Positions 1-11,401 of a DNA stretch of 64,000 bases are shown here, one piece after another. Position 1 is the first letter of the stretch. Every line of letters begins with the position of its first letter. The stretch is from Castor canadensis (Eukaryota > Chordata > Mammalia > Rodentia > Castoridae). The notes under the pieces were generated by a model. The model was given only the letters and a program-made list of their open reading frames with translations. It was not told the origin of the DNA and did no database searches. The position numbers were made by a program, and so were the translations under genes. The stretch covers positions 23,492,353 through 23,556,352 of the forward strand of contig NC_133387.1 of NCBI RefSeq assembly GCF_047511655.1, written 5' to 3'.

Positions 1-879
1 TTGTTTTATTTAATACTGCCTCTTCAACAAGTTACTTATCTGTCTATGCCTCGGTTTCTTTAACTCTAGGATGAATAGAACATTTGTGCCCATTGTGCTA
101 GATTCTGCACATTAAGCTGAGATGACCAAGGGACGTGTGCAATGAAGTCTGGCCCCTGGCTATGGTCAGGGCGGTCATGTGCCCACTGCACATGCCTGTC
201 TCAGAAATTGGAAAGGTTTTCTACCTAAGATTTTAGCCATAGGAAGCACACAAGAACACTGCTGAACAGTTAGAAGAGTGGACATCATGAGTGATATTTT
301 CTGAGCAATTCTATTCAATTCCTTCATTCCTGTTACAATGAATTTATTTAGGATCTTTATTAAACATTCTGTTGCTTAAAATAAATAGTTTGCTATATGT
401 AAAATCTCTTCTTGTTAGAAACTTCCTCTGAAATAGTATCAGTCATAACTGGCAGAACTATCCTTTTTAACATCTTACATGTCTCCTCTTAATAGTCTTA
501 ATTTTTAATTCCAAATAACCATTTTAAAGGATCTAACTTAATATTTAATAACCAAGGATTTTGCTTTGGCAAAAAAAGTTGCTGTTTGTCCCGAAGCAAG
601 TCCTTCAAAGGAGGTCATTAATCTAAGCAGATAAAATTACTATTAGTTAATAACTGAATACTTAGGACACTGAAGATACCCAAGACAGTTAGGTGTCAAA
701 TTGTTCACATGCAAAGACACTTGCCATTGATTGATTATGAGTTTTGTGTTGAATTAAGCAGTCAGTCAATAGTTTGCATCATCTGGTCAATGACCATATA
801 ACAAATTAACTTCACCATCTTAGTAACTGACATATGTGCATCCGTATAGCTGCTACAGGCACGGGATTTGAGGCAGAAA
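1..879. other. Unique AT-rich DNA, no gene seen
   Basis: No open frame of note and no recognisable repeat. The part from about 300 to 690 has low repeat content and several short homeodomain-type and GATA-like words (TTAATCTAAGCAGATAA near 618-634), which would suit a non-coding regulatory element, but nothing here proves it. Confidence 0.5.
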
Positions 880-1005
880 GATAAGTTTAAACTGTAGTTC
901 AGTAACTTTCTCGGTAAGTGAGCTTGGGCAAGTTATTTCGCTCTAAGCTTCAGTCTCATCCTTCCTAATGGGTAACACCGATTTCTCTGGCTCATAAGGA
1001 TAAAT
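880..1005 (+). mobile_element. MIR SINE, partial
   Basis: The stretch reads in the order of the MIR core: GAGCTTGGGCAAGTTATTT, then a 'cagtctcatcctt' segment and 'taatgggtaacacc'. This matches the usual MIR text (tgaccttgggcaagttactt ... tctgtaaaatggg) with many differences, as expected of an old copy. Confidence 0.65.
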
Positions 1006-2261
1006 GAGTCATGTATACAAAGAGTTTACCTGGTGCTCAGTAGGTTGACATTGGGTTGTTATTATTTTCTTTCTTGATAACTTCAGTTCTTCAATCACGA
1101 CAGTATGCAAGAACACATACTCTGTCAGATGATCAGTACTACACGAAGACCAGCAAAAGGAGAGCCTTAAATTGGGGAAGGAGGAGCTAAAATCAGGAAA
1201 AACAAAAGGAGCCATGAAGAGGGTGGTTTAGCCTCCATCCATGTGTACAGATGTCAAGTGCATGAGGCACTCTTTCAGTCTTCACGGTATCATGAAGGCT
1301 AACAAAATGCAGAGAAGTGGGGAAGAGGAAGCAGTTAGGAATGAGGGGACACTGAGCCTTGAGGTCCCAATGAACTGCAGGGCCAGCCATCTACTTCAGT
1401 GGCCCTTGGTGCTAAGGACAGGTTCTAGGAAAGGCCTGGAAACTCATGCTTACTTGTGGAGACCCAATGATGCACTCCAGAGGGTGAGTTGAGCTGAAGC
1501 AGCACCTTCTTTTAGTATTAAAAAAAAAAAATGATTACTTAAAAAAAAAAAAACAAAGACAAATAACTACATTACAGAAAGGATATAACCTAAATCCAGA
1601 AAATCCAAAAGATTTAGGAAAAACAAGTCATCTACAATCCTATTAGCCTGGAGCACTTGTATCAGTATAACTGAAATTTAGCGCACACAGTCGGGCTCCT
1701 GTTCTTTTAAATGTGACATTGTCTCGAAGCACTTCCTTGTTGCTAACCAGCTTTTCATAACTATCCTTTTAGCAAGTGAATAATATATCATTAAGTAAAT
1801 GAGCAGTAATTTGCTTAATTTGCCTATCTTATCTTGTTAGATGTTTAGAGTCTTTCTTGATATACATTTTCCTGCATATTTTCTTTTCCATATTTTTGAT
1901 TTTTTCTTAGTATTGACTTTCAGAATTTCCAAAACATAAAATGTTCCAGGACACAAATATTTTATGACTCTTTGTGCTTACTGCCAAATCTCTTTTCAAA
2001 TTGTTTATCATGCCCTGTCCCAAGAATGGTGTATGAGAGCAGTAACCCTCATTGTACCCTTGAAAACATTGGATATTTTTCTTTTTCTTTTCTTTTCTTT
2101 TTTTTCTTAACAGCTTCAGTTTCCGGGCTGGGATAATAAACCCATAATCACAAGTCAGATGGCTACAGCTATGGAGAATGGGGAAATGGAGAAGGGATGA
2201 GTGGGTATTACTGTACCGTACAGAATAATTAGGAAAGGCCTTTCTAAAAAGGTGGCATTTA
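1006..2261. other. Unique DNA with A-runs, no gene seen
   Basis: Two A-runs lie at 1520-1531 and 1541-1553, and a TTTTC-rich tract at about 2080-2106. The open frame at 1241-1492 has no recognisable domain and no splice context; I do not call it a gene. Confidence 0.5.
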
Positions 2262-2373
2262 GTCAGGTGTGGTGGTACAACCTATAATCCCAGCTACTTG
2301 GGAGGCTGAGAAAGGAGGATGGCAAGTTTGAGGCCAACGTGGGCACTTTGGTGACACCCTGTGTTTAAAAAGG
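2262..2373 (+). mobile_element. 7SL-derived B1-like SINE monomer
   Basis: It reads GTCAGGTGTGGTGGTACAAC, then AATCCCAGCTACTTGGGAGG, the typical head of a 7SL-derived SINE, and ends in an A-rich tail. It is directly followed by an ID-type SINE, so the two together may be one composite element. Confidence 0.85.
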
Positions 2374-2397
2374 GTGGGGGTGGTAGAGGCGGGATTT

Positions 2398-2495
2398 CCT
2401 GGGGATGTAGTTTAATGGCAGAGTGCTTGCCTTGCATGTATGAGGACATGGGTTCAATCCCCAGTATGTATAAATAAATAAACAAACAAATAGCA
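2398..2495 (+). mobile_element. ID-type (tRNA-derived) SINE
   Basis: The body GGGGATGTAGTTTAATGGCAG ends with GGGTTCAATCCCCAGTA, which is the B-box region of a tRNA-like pol III promoter. An AAATAAAC-rich tail follows, so it is plus-strand. Confidence 0.85.
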
Positions 2496-3059
2496 TTTGA
2501 GTAAGATCTGAGGGAAGTGAGCAGTAAGAAATGAAGAAGGAGAGTTTCAGTGAAAACAAACCATTCAGGGTCAATGTGACCAGGGCCCATGGCCTGGGTG
2601 CCCCTTTCACTTTCCCATAGCCAGGCTTGTGTTTTTTTGTGCTACATTTTCCAGTGTGTTCAAATCAGACTACCCATGCTCAAAACCAAAGTGAGCATCT
2701 TTCCTGAAAAGATTCATTCCCGCATCTCTGTCCTCTGACTCATCAATGCTCAGAACCTCAGCCATCTTCTAGATCTCAAAACCAAGTGTCACCAAGCCCT
2801 ATCGATGCTCCTTCTATAATGTCTCTTGCATCTACCTTCTCGTCTATTCCCACTGGCCACACTTACCCTGAGCGTTTTCTCCTTGACCTCTCCCTCATAC
2901 CACCTCTAACGGCCTGAACGAGTGATCACCCTAGCAAGATTTCCTGGGTCTGTTCTTCAGCTTTGCTGTCACCCTGCTCTCTACCACTGGTAAGAGCCAA
3001 ATTCTTCAGAATGGAACTCAAGCCCTACCCAATTCCATTCTAATCTAGTGGTAAAAACT
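2496..3059. other. Unique DNA, no gene seen
   Basis: No long open frame and no clear repeat. Parts between 2700 and 3000 are pyrimidine-rich and could be a worn L2 body leading into the next element, but the match is too weak to call. Confidence 0.4.
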
Positions 3060-3450
3060 TATCTCCCATTACTACCCAGAATTCACTGTGCCTTCCTGTC
3101 TAACAGGTTTGCCAAGCCAGCTTTACACTTTCTTACTGCACGCCTTTGCTTACATTTTCTCTCCTTTCTTGAATCTTCGGTTTAAAGCCCCCTTCCCCCA
3201 AGTCTACCCCATACTCCAATTCATGCTTTTAGGACCTTCCCAAGCCATCACTTTCTTCACCAAGCACCCCAAACCTCCCTGGATGGAATGCTCCCACTCC
3301 AGTGCCATGTTATCCACAGGCTGTGACTGGGCATTCTTTCCTAGTGATGACAAGTCCCTTGAGGAACCATGTCTCGTTACCTTATAAGCAGCTCTTACAG
3401 CACTTATTGCAATCCTTTGAACATAGTAAGTGACAAATAAATGTTTGTGG
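3060..3450 (+). mobile_element. L2 LINE, 3' end, degenerate
   Basis: The order of segments (CACTTTCTTCACCAAGC, then ACAAGTCCCTTGAGG, then TTACAGCACTTATTGCAATC and GACAAATAAATGTTTG) follows the L2 3' region, whose end normally reads 'ctcaataaatatttgttga'. The open frame at 3088-3387 lies inside this element and is not a gene. Confidence 0.6.
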
Positions 3451-4829
3451 AACTTAAAATCCCCAAGGCCTTGTTGCTGCTTCATTCTTGAAACAGTTAA
3501 AATTCAGGTCATGTGATTCCCAGCCCTCTATCCCTTTTCTCAACACCATTTCTGACTTTGTTCTATAATTCCTCTCATCTGAACTACATCTGAAACAGCT
3601 GAGGAATTTTAACAAAGAATGACTAAGCAAAAAACAAAGGCTGGAATTTATTTTCCATGGAACTATTTAAGCCAAGAGTGAAAACTTGAGTAAAACTGAC
3701 TCTCCGAATTAAAAAGCAAAAACAAAGAACAAAAAACTAGCACATACACCTTCTAGAAATTTTAGCTTCTTGGAGTTTGGGTTTTGAGTTTTACTTATAG
3801 GAGTTGTCATGTTTCTTGGCAGGTTGTGAATTTGTACACTAGGGGGAAAAAGAGAAATAAGTATATGGTTTTTCAGTTGCTTTTGTTTTCTCTTCTTTCT
3901 TTCTTTCTTTCTTTTTTTTTTTTTTTTTTTGTGTGCTTCACAGCTCCCAGCAACACTTCTAGCCACTAAGAACATGAGAGGGTTTATACATTTGGGAACG
4001 AGGCCCTGTGACCAAGTATAACTCCTAATTATTCTAGTTTTCCCCCTGCCTTCCCAACTTGGAAAAAAAGCTCAAAGAGGCCAGTGTGTTCTAGACTGGA
4101 CTTTCTCTTTGGAATCTGAAGTTAAATGTTATATTCATGATACATGTTATACACAAGTAGATGTAATATGTAAATTAAGTCATAGCATTTAAAAAATAAT
4201 AGGTGGCATTAGTGATGCACACATGAGAATTCCTGATGAATAAAGACACTGATGCCTTAGGAAAAGGAAGAATTGGCTGAGTCCAAACAGATTTCAGAGA
4301 AGGGTTAACTGGTAGGGGATGAAAGGAACCAAATGGCTCTTTCTTTCCTTCCCAGTACCCCTTTCTCTTCAACTTAGCAGAGGGCAGGAGTCTGCGCAGA
4401 ATGTCCCATTGACGTTTTCACAAATTCAAATGAAGTGGAATAAAATTAAAGCCTATTCTTGACTGGAAAAAAGCATGCAGTTGGGGCATGAATTCTCATT
4501 CTGCTCCCTCTCACTTGGAGTCTCTCGGCAGAGGCTGACCTGTTCACCTGAGGGAAATGGAATAGAGGATTAGAGAAATGAGAGCGAGCTCTGAGGCAGC
4601 TCCAGCTCCCTTTTCTCCTCCATAGGTGACCCCAAACAGTTACAAAGAGTATTTTCCAGACTGTTCCATGAACATTTTCCCCAACAACACCAAAATCCTC
4701 CCTCATAGATCTGCATGGGCCATTTTTCTTGTGGTCTACAACAGAGACATGGAAACAGGTTTGTTTGGGTTTTTTCCACATTAATTTCTGTATTATATGG
4801 GTTATATTTCTGGACTAGGGGGAGGCAGC
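3451..4829. other. Unique DNA with a TTTC/T tract, no gene seen
   Basis: A TTTC microsatellite (about 3889-3911) runs into a T-run (3912-3930). The lysine-rich minus-strand frame at 3709-3975 is the translation of that tract. The 111-codon minus frame at 4446-4781 shows no domain I recognise. Confidence 0.5.
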
Positions 4830-4985
4830 ATTGAATAACGGGTAGGAATGGAGGCTTGGAGACAGACAGATTTGTGCATAAGCCACAGCTGGGTGATCAC
4901 AGGCAATTTACTTAAGCCCTCCAAGCCTCAATTTCCTCGCCCATAATGTGGGAATGATAATACAGTCCAGCTGATCAAATTACGG
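4830..4985 (+). mobile_element. MIR SINE
   Basis: A nearly full core is visible: GGAGGCTTGGAGACAGACAG, then GCTGGGTGATCACAGGCAAT, TTACTTAAGCCCTCCAAGCC and TCAATTTCCTCGCCCATAAT. These follow the MIR order of 'ctgtgtgaccttgggcaa', 'ttaacctct', 'tcagtttcctcatctg'. Confidence 0.8.
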
Positions 4986-5008
4986 CGAGGAATAATCTAG
5001 AACAAGAG

Positions 5009-5215
5009 CTAGCTGTCCAACACAAATCTAATGCAAGCCACAATGGGAGCCACATGTGTGGTTTAAATTTTTCGAGTGGCCCATTATGAAAAGTAAAAAG
5101 AAACAGGTGAAATTAATTTTAGTACTGTATCTTACTCACTGTGTCCAAACTATTTCAACTTGGATGAAATAGTAGGGAGATATTTCACATTCAAAGACTT
5201 TGCAAGTCAATGGGT
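5009..5215 (+). mobile_element. hAT-Charlie-type non-autonomous DNA transposon
   Basis: The stretch contains AGCTGTCCAACACAAATCTA, GAGCCACATGTGTGGTTTAA and AGTAAAAAGAAACAGGTGAA followed by ATTAATTTTAGTA. These are the hallmarks of a common MER-type hAT-Charlie element known across placental mammals. The far terminal repeat is not preserved. I am sure of the family type, less of the exact MER number. Confidence 0.75.
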
Positions 5216-5740
5216 CCTTCATACAGAACAGTGAATCTGAATTCAGATGAACCCCATTTCAAGCACTGTGATGAGTGAAGAGTGTGGGTCCAGAAAAAAG
5301 CAGTGAAGCAGTTAGCCCTATGTCAGGCATACGGTGAGTGCAAAACCTGTCATTGCTATTATTCTCAGAGGCCTCTGTAATCATCTCAAAGCCTCTCCAC
5401 ACTGTTTAAGATGCTCATAGACGCACCTGGAGAGGCTGTTGCTCAAGCCCGAGTGACTTTCCTTTTGTCATTCCCCAGCTGTTGTATGCAGAGGAATACA
5501 AAAAGTGGCCTCAGCAGAGTATGCATGGAGAATATAGTGTGCACTCCGATGACTTTTGGGGTACTGATTCAAGAAGCCCCGAAAAGGAGACACCACTACT
5601 AATCAGTCCCCATTACTGATCTGAATATAGATAGGACAGCTGTAAAGCAGCCACTTGCTCCTATGTTTTCCTTCTTCTAAATAGTGAAGTGTTAAGCAAT
5701 ACAATGTGATCAAAAGTTGATTTGTTAAATTAAACATGGG
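5216..5740. other. Unique DNA, no gene seen
   Basis: Only short frames occur. No repeat boundary could be set between the hAT element and the L1 that follows. Confidence 0.45.
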
Positions 5741-6262
5741 GTTATGATACCAAGCAATTCCACTAGGTATATGCCCGAGAGAATTATAAGACATCTGTTA
5801 ACACAAATACTTGTACACAAAAGTACATAGCAATGCTATCCTTAGTAAGATGAGAGTGGAAGCAACCCAAATGTCCATCAGCTGATGAATAAACAAAACG
5901 TGGGAGGTTCATATAGTGGGACATTATTGGCCATAAAACAGAATGGAGGACTGATACATGCTACAGCTTGGATAGGTCTTGAAAACTGTGCTAAGTGAAC
6001 GAGGCCAGTCATACCAGGTCACGTATTGCGTGATTACACTCACAGAAAGTGCTCGCAATGGGCAAATCCAAGGGAAGGAATATAGACAAGTGATTAAGAT
6101 GCCACTTTAGCTAACATGGCCCACTGGAGTTTGGGGAGAATTGAGAATGACACTAACAGGTCTGGGGGTGATGGAAGTGTCCTGGAACTACAATAGTAGT
6201 GATGGTTGCGAAATATTGAGTAACCTAAGAGCCAATGGGTTGATGAAGCAAAAGTTGACTTG
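5741..6262 (+). mobile_element. L1M LINE, 3' end
   Basis: The segments AGCAATTCCACTAGGTATAT, CAACCCAAATGTCCATCAGC, TGATACATGCTACAGCTTGG and GTGCTAAGTGAACGAGGCCA are in the order of an old mammalian L1 (L1M) ORF2 end and 3' UTR. It continues with 'ggtgatggaagtgtcctgga' and 'tagtgatggttgc'. No intact reading frame remains. Confidence 0.85.
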
Positions 6263-6489
6263 TTCTCAGGAAGCAGGTTCACATCCACAAGTACTGTGAG
6301 CTCCAGACTAAACACAGAAGTGATTACTCATGACCCAAATATTACTTGATAAGATATCATATTTAACTAAAGTACACATAATAGTAAACCTTTCTCTCCT
6401 TCCCATAAATGAAAATTGTTTCAAAGTTTAGCATTAAGCATATTCACTACCAAGAGGGCCCAAACCTGAAGAACACACACAGATCTCCA

Positions 6490-6800
6490 TAAACACACAA
6501 ACACACCTGGTGGCACTTTCCTGTGCCTCCAACTTCAACCTTGGGATCAGCCCCACACCATTTACTGCCACCTGTCCTACCTGGGGCAGCTCCTTCCTCT
6601 CCTTTCAGTATTTTGTTCAAATGTCACCTGTGTGTCCCTGGCCATGCTATCCCCCACCTTTGCTTGGCTCTGTTCATAGCACTGACCACTTTCTAGAACG
6701 CTGCAGGATGGTTTGCCCAGATCTCTTGTTTGTAGTCATCAACTCCTCCTAGAAGACAGGAATCTGGACGCTCTGGTCACCTCTGGTCCCTAAGTGCCCA
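6490..6800 (+). mobile_element. L2 LINE, 3' end
   Basis: L2 3' region in order: CAAATGTCACCTGTGTGTCC, 'ttctagaacgctgcagg', 'ctcctcctagaagacagg' and 'gtgcccagaacagtggctgag'. The 80-codon frame at 6510-6752 is part of this repeat, not a gene. Confidence 0.75.
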
Positions 6801-7154
6801 GAACAGTGGCTGAGAAGGAAGGAGGTGGCTACTTCCTCAGGAGTAGGCATGGGACTGAGCTGATCCTTGCACGAGTCATGCTTGCACCATTTGCTTATGT
6901 TCTTTTCATAATGATGAACAGTGACAAATAAAAGGAGACTCAAGAATACAGCATTGCAGGGGGGAAAGGAAAAGAACACTTGGACCTCAGGGAGAAGCTG
7001 GTGGCTAGACAAGGGTTCTAGGGGGGAGCATGAGGACTCTCCCGCTGGCCACCAGTATACTTTTAACCTCTGAGCAAAGGATGGAGGGACGCTTCACAAT
7101 GGCACTTGGTCCTAGACTTGAAGCACAATGTGTGGACAGGTTAACAAGAAGTTG
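6801..7154. other. Unique DNA, no gene seen
   Basis: No repeat boundary or convincing frame could be identified. Confidence 0.4.
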
Positions 7155-7246
7155 TGTTTTATTTTATCTATTTATTTACCTATTTATTTTGTAGGGCCTC
7201 ACACATGCTAGACAAGCATTCTGCTACTGAGCTACATCCAGCCCCT
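7155..7246 (-). mobile_element. ID-type SINE, reversed, 5'-shortened
   Basis: In reverse orientation, a TTTATT-rich tail is followed by GGGCCTCACACATGCTAGAC and GAGCTACATCCAGCCCC. This is the complement of the tRNA-like ID body. Confidence 0.8.
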
Positions 7247-7762
7247 GTGACAGGTCTTACTATGTTGGGCGATGCAGGTCCTATACCCACCCATACAGTA
7301 AGGAACTTTCCATAGTGAAAGGCCTGATCCCAGCACAATAAAAGGAAGAATCTGTGAAGGGTGTTTGCCCACATGGATACTCAAGTGGCCATGGGGCATA
7401 GGGCATGGGAGGTCTGGCTGCACACCCAGTCTGTGTCCACAGCATGCCAATAGCAGCCTCTCTCATTCTTACTAGGCCTTCCGGAATCCTAAAAAAAGAT
7501 TACAGGGATTATCTATAAGAGCATTTGACTTCAAATGAACTGTTTTACTAATTTACCCCAACTAGTTTGAAGGGAGACTCTGCTCTAGTTTTCTTTGAGT
7601 CCTCCCCACCTTTCTTCAAAGTCTTTTTTCCTTCCTTGCACTTTAATACCTCTCTGCTTGCTCCTGTCAAGAAAAACAAGTAATGAATCACTAGTCCCTT
7701 GAGCAATGCATCATCCCTTCCAGGAGTTTTTGTATTTAAAACAAAACAAAACAAAACAAAAA
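7247..7762. other. Unique DNA, no gene seen
   Basis: Contains an AAAAC simple tract at about 7738-7760 that abuts the next SINE. Several overlapping minus frames at 7180-7466 share the same DNA in different phases, which argues against any being real. Confidence 0.45.
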
Positions 7763-8090
7763 AGTCAGCCAGGCATTACGGCACATGCCTATAATCTCAG
7801 TTGCTTGGGAGGCAGAGATAGGAGAATCATGGATTGAGCCAGCCTGGACAAAAGTTAGTGTGACCCTGTCTCAAAAATAAGCTGGACAGGGTGATGCACA
7901 CCTGTGATCCCAGGTACTTGAGCAATGGAAGTAGGAGGATCATGATCTGAGGCCAGCTTGGGCAAAAGCATGAGACCCTATCTGAAAAACAATGAAAGTA
8001 AAAGGACTGGGGTGTGACTTAAGTGGTACAGCACTTCAAAAGCTAGGCTCTGAGTTCAGTCCTAGTACTGGGGGGCAGGGTGGGGGGAGA
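7763..8090 (+). mobile_element. Trimeric SINE: 7SL-like + 7SL-like + ID half
   Basis: Two 7SL-like monomers follow one another: AGCCAGGCATTACGGCACAT (from 7765) and AGCTGGACAGGGTGATGCAC (from about 7880). Each has its own 'cctataatctcag' or 'cctgtgatcccag' segment. An ID/tRNA half then starts with GGACTGGGGTGTGACTTAAG and ends near AGTTCAGTCCTAGTACTGG. It is one of six copies of this layout in the window. Confidence 0.75.
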
Positions 8091-8164
8091 AAATGAGGTC
8101 AATAGGGAGAGAAAGGAACATTATGATAATATGGTTGATAAAGATATTCATAATAATAGCTCAA

Positions 8165-8330
8165 GATTAGCAGTTGTTATTCACTGAATATTTGTGATGT
8201 GTCAGATATTCTACCTAAAGTGATAAAATTCATATTTATTCCTCCAACAACCCTATGAGGTAGATTATCACACTCATAGATGAGCAATGAAAAACCAGAG
8301 TTAACAAGTGGTAGATGAAGGGCTTAGAAC
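8165..8330 (-). mobile_element. MIR SINE, reversed
   Basis: The text TATTTATTCCTCCAACAACC, 'ctatgaggtagattatcac', 'agatgagcaatgaaaaacc' and 'agagttaacaagtgg' is the complement of the MIR 3' half and core. Confidence 0.65.
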
Positions 8331-8844
8331 TATCTCTAAAAGCTTTTGCTCTAAGGAATTCCATCACAGTATTCAAAGGTGTAAAGTTGAACTTACACCC
8401 TGCAAGGAGAGAGCTGAGGAGAGTCAGGCAGTTATAGCAACCCGGTGTGTCTATGAATGCCAAGGTTCAAACCCTGAGTCTGACACTTTGGAGGCTTCCT
8501 GAGTGAGATGATCATTAGAATCCCATGAGACACACAGGATGTGCTTAGGACAGCACTACTGCAGCACACAGAACAGGTGTATAGGAGGCGTTTGGATTCT
8601 GCAAACATTTATAGCATACTTAGAGACTGCAATAAATCTCTAAGTATTAGGAGTCCGATACTTTATTTACAGCTTCCCAAATAAAGGAGTGCTGTTATAA
8701 CATGTCATAGGCCCACTTTCTGTAAGTTTTTTATTGAGAATTTTGAAGGTAGACTTCCCAAATGCCATCTCCCTAACACAACAACTACTTTAATTTTGCA
8801 TTTTGCCTTCAAGTTTTCAGCTTCTGAGAAGCTACTTGGAGAGA
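8331..8844. other. Unique DNA, no gene seen
   Basis: The short plus frame at 8308-8502 overlaps the MIR and has no recognisable content. Confidence 0.45.
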
Positions 8845-8990
8845 ATTCTGCACTGAACCAGATTTGGGTTTTTGTCACAAAGTAGCTGTGCAACTTTAAT
8901 AAAGTTACATAACTGCCCTTTGCGTTAGTTCTCCCAAGCACGAAATGAAGGATCAGACCAGATGAACTTGGCCATCTCTCCAGCTCCCAC
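8845..8990 (+). mobile_element. MIR SINE
   Basis: The core is AGTAGCTGTGCAACTTTAAT followed by AAAGTTACATAACTGCCC, matching the MIR 'agctgtgtgaccttgggcaagttacttaac' stretch with many changes. Confidence 0.55.
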
Positions 8991-9086
8991 GTGGATGGTT
9001 TTTGCCTGTCAGCTATTTCATTTTGGCTTTCATAATATTGGTAGGGCACTGTATATATATACAAAGCCCATATGAAACCATGTTTA

Positions 9087-9290
9087 GTTTGGCACTGGTG
9101 GCTCACGCCTGGAATCCTAGCAACTCAGGTGGCAGAGAGCAGGAGGATCTTGGTTTGAAGCCAGCCCAGGCAAATAGTTTGCAAGATCCTATCTCAAAAG
9201 CATCTAACACAAAAAGGGCTAGTGGACTGGCTCAAGTTGAAGGCCCTGAGTTCAAGCCCCAGTATGCAAAAAAGAAATAAAATAAAATAA
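9087..9290 (+). mobile_element. Composite 7SL-ID SINE (B1-dID-like)
   Basis: The 7SL-like half runs from GGCACTGGTGGCTCACGCCT through AGGCAAATAGTTTGCAAG to 'cctatctcaaaa'. The ID half is 'ggactggctcaagttgaag' and CCTGAGTTCAAGCCCCAGTA, with an A-rich tail. The two-part build is like the B1-dID SINEs reported from squirrels, dormice and beavers (from memory). Confidence 0.85.
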
Positions 9291-9815
9291 AACCATGTTT
9301 ATAAAGTTAGTTAACTTCCTAATCTACACCTGAGAAATCAATTTCACATATATTAAGTCTGCAAAGGTAAGGTTATAATTAAAAACTCCAGAAATTTCAA
9401 AGATATCTACCAAATTACCAACAAATTATAAAAATGAATATCCTAATACATTCATGATATATATGTATATAACTAAAGTATTAATAATTCAAATTATTTA
9501 TTTTAAGTAATATGTTAAGTTTGATAAATCCATCCTAATCTTTGTTGATATATATTACTAATTCACAATGTAAATCTGAGAATGTTTTTTCAGTATAGTT
9601 TCTGCATATAATAGTAATTTTTTCTATAAGAAAATGAAAGGGGGAAAACCAAGAAATATAGGAGCAGTTCTACCTGATATATCACACTAGCAGAAACACA
9701 TCAGTGGAAATGTCTCAAAAATTACCTATCACTGTGAAGGCAGCAAATCGGTCACTTGCTCACCCTGCCACTTGTCACGTGGTACATACCACCTTTCTAG
9801 AGGCCATTTGATAGT
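9291..9815. other. Very AT-rich unique DNA
   Basis: Long AT-rich stretch with many TATATA words (9460-9560) and no frames of note. Confidence 0.5.
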
Positions 9816-10080
9816 ACCTACCAACAGCTTAAAAATGTCGCAAATCCCTAGTCAGTTTGTTCCACTTCTAGAAATTTGTACTAAGGAAGTAATAAGTGCA
9901 CAAAAGCTTAGGTACAGCATTGTATACACTGTAAAGAACTAGACACAATTACGTAGAAATAGGAAAACAGCTAAATAACTAGTGTTAAACACAGAGCAAA
10001 TTTATGGATAGATGGGTAGATATTTATGATATATGTGTATTGATGAATACCTGAGTAGACACTTTTCCTGCCTAAGCTAG
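9816..10080 (+). mobile_element. L1M LINE fragment, degenerate
   Basis: TTCCACTTCTAGAAATTTGT, 'actaaggaagtaata', 'caaaagcttaggtacagca' follow the order of an old L1 3' segment ('ttccacttctaggaatttatcctaaggaaataatc'). The copy is worn and its end is uncertain. Confidence 0.6.
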
Positions 10081-10137
10081 ATCATAATATAGATATAGAG
10101 GTGCTCTTTGCTACTGGCTTAGATTTTAGTTTTGTTG

Positions 10138-10350
10138 TTTTTGTTTTTTATGGGACCAGAGTTTGAACTCAGCACTTCACACTTGCAAAGCAGGCACTCT
10201 ACCACTTCAGCACCTCCAGTCCATTTTGCTCTGGTTATTTTGGAGATGAGGTCTTGTGAACTATTTGCCCTGACTGGTCTCAAGCCATGATCTTCCCAAT
10301 CTCAACGTCTCAAGTAGCTAGGATTACAGGTGAGCCACCAGTGTCTGGTT
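10138..10350 (-). mobile_element. Composite 7SL-ID SINE, reversed
   Basis: The reversed ID half (GAGTTTGAACTCAGCACTTC, 'ctctaccacttcagcacc') is followed by the reversed 7SL-like half ('aactatttgccctgactgg', 'gtagctaggattacagg', 'gagccaccagtg'). Confidence 0.85.
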
Positions 10351-10654
10351 CTGGTTCTTTTCAGTGCACAGAGAAGCTCAGAAATTGTATTCATGCACAG
10401 TCCTGTACACCATCAGTTTATATCAACAGTTTCCAATTCAAATTCAGGATTGCAGGTTTAGATGTAACTTCTTTTGCATCATCTATAGTCAAGGACACCA
10501 AGTATGATAGAGTTAGAATATTCTGTAATATGTGCTTATCTCATATTACCCAGAACAGCAATATCGACACTATCACAAAACTGCTTAAAATATTCTTGCA
10601 ATTCTTGTCCCAGTTATACCCAGTTAGGGATACAACAGCAAATTAGTATTGTTG
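10351..10654. other. Unique DNA, no gene seen
   Basis: The 119-codon frame at 10287-10646 begins inside the SINE just upstream and runs into this stretch. It has no recognisable domain and no supporting splice sites, so it is not called. Confidence 0.45.
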
Positions 10655-10773
10655 CTGTTGATGTGTTGAGAAGGGGTCTTGCTATGTTGCCCCAGCTGGT
10701 CTCGAACTCCGGGGCTTAAGTGAGCCTCCTACCTCAGCCTCTTGAGGGACTACAGGCTCTTGCCACCATGCCC
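10655..10773 (-). mobile_element. 7SL-derived SINE monomer, reversed
   Basis: Contains GGTCTTGCTATGTTGCCCCA, 'gctggtctcgaactcc' and 'gggactacaggctcttgcc', the complement of a 7SL-derived monomer. Confidence 0.8.
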
Positions 10774-11021
10774 CTTTAAATGAGTGTGTTTTAAGGTCAC
10801 TTGACATAGTTCTCAATGAGTGTGCTACGCATTGGATACACAAACTCTTTTTTTTTAATTAGGAATTTCATTGAAACATATTTTCATAATTATGTAAAAT
10901 GTTTACCTGATTCCAAAGTCAAATCAATATAGCAAGGTAAATTCAGAACAGTCTACCTTTATCTCTTCCATTTTATCCTCTTCCCCTTACAGGTAACAAG
11001 TACTTTGTGATGCTTATTCTT

Positions 11022-11276
11022 CCTTTTTTTTTTTTTAGTAGTACTGGAGTTTGAACTCAGGGCTTTGCTCTTGCTATGCAGGCACCCATAGTCCTAGCTA
11101 CTTGGGAGGCAGAGATCAGGAGGAAAATGGTTCAAAGCCAGCCCAGACAAATAGCTCATGAAACCCTATCTGGAAAATACCCAACACAAAGCAGGGTTGA
11201 TGGAGTGGCTCAAATGATAGATGCCTGCCTAGCAAGTGTGAGGCCTGGAGTTCAAACCCCAGTACCACAAAAATGT
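11022..11276 (+). mobile_element. Fold-back SINE pair (reversed ID end against a plus-strand composite)
   Basis: From 11022 to about 11085 the DNA is the reversed end of an ID half (T-run, then GAGTTTGAACTCAGGGCTTT). Without a gap it then turns into a plus-strand composite SINE (TAGTCCTAGCTACTTGGGAG ... GAGTTCAAACCCCAGTACC, 11086-11276). The 5' head of the plus copy is missing at the junction. Confidence 0.75.
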
Positions 11277-11401
11277 ATTTTGTACTTATTTATATACAAA
11301 TGTACATTGATGTACATATGTGTGTGCATATCTATGTAAATATACATATCCACTCTTATACATAAGGTAGCATCCTATACTTTTCTCTCCTATTTGGATT
11401 T

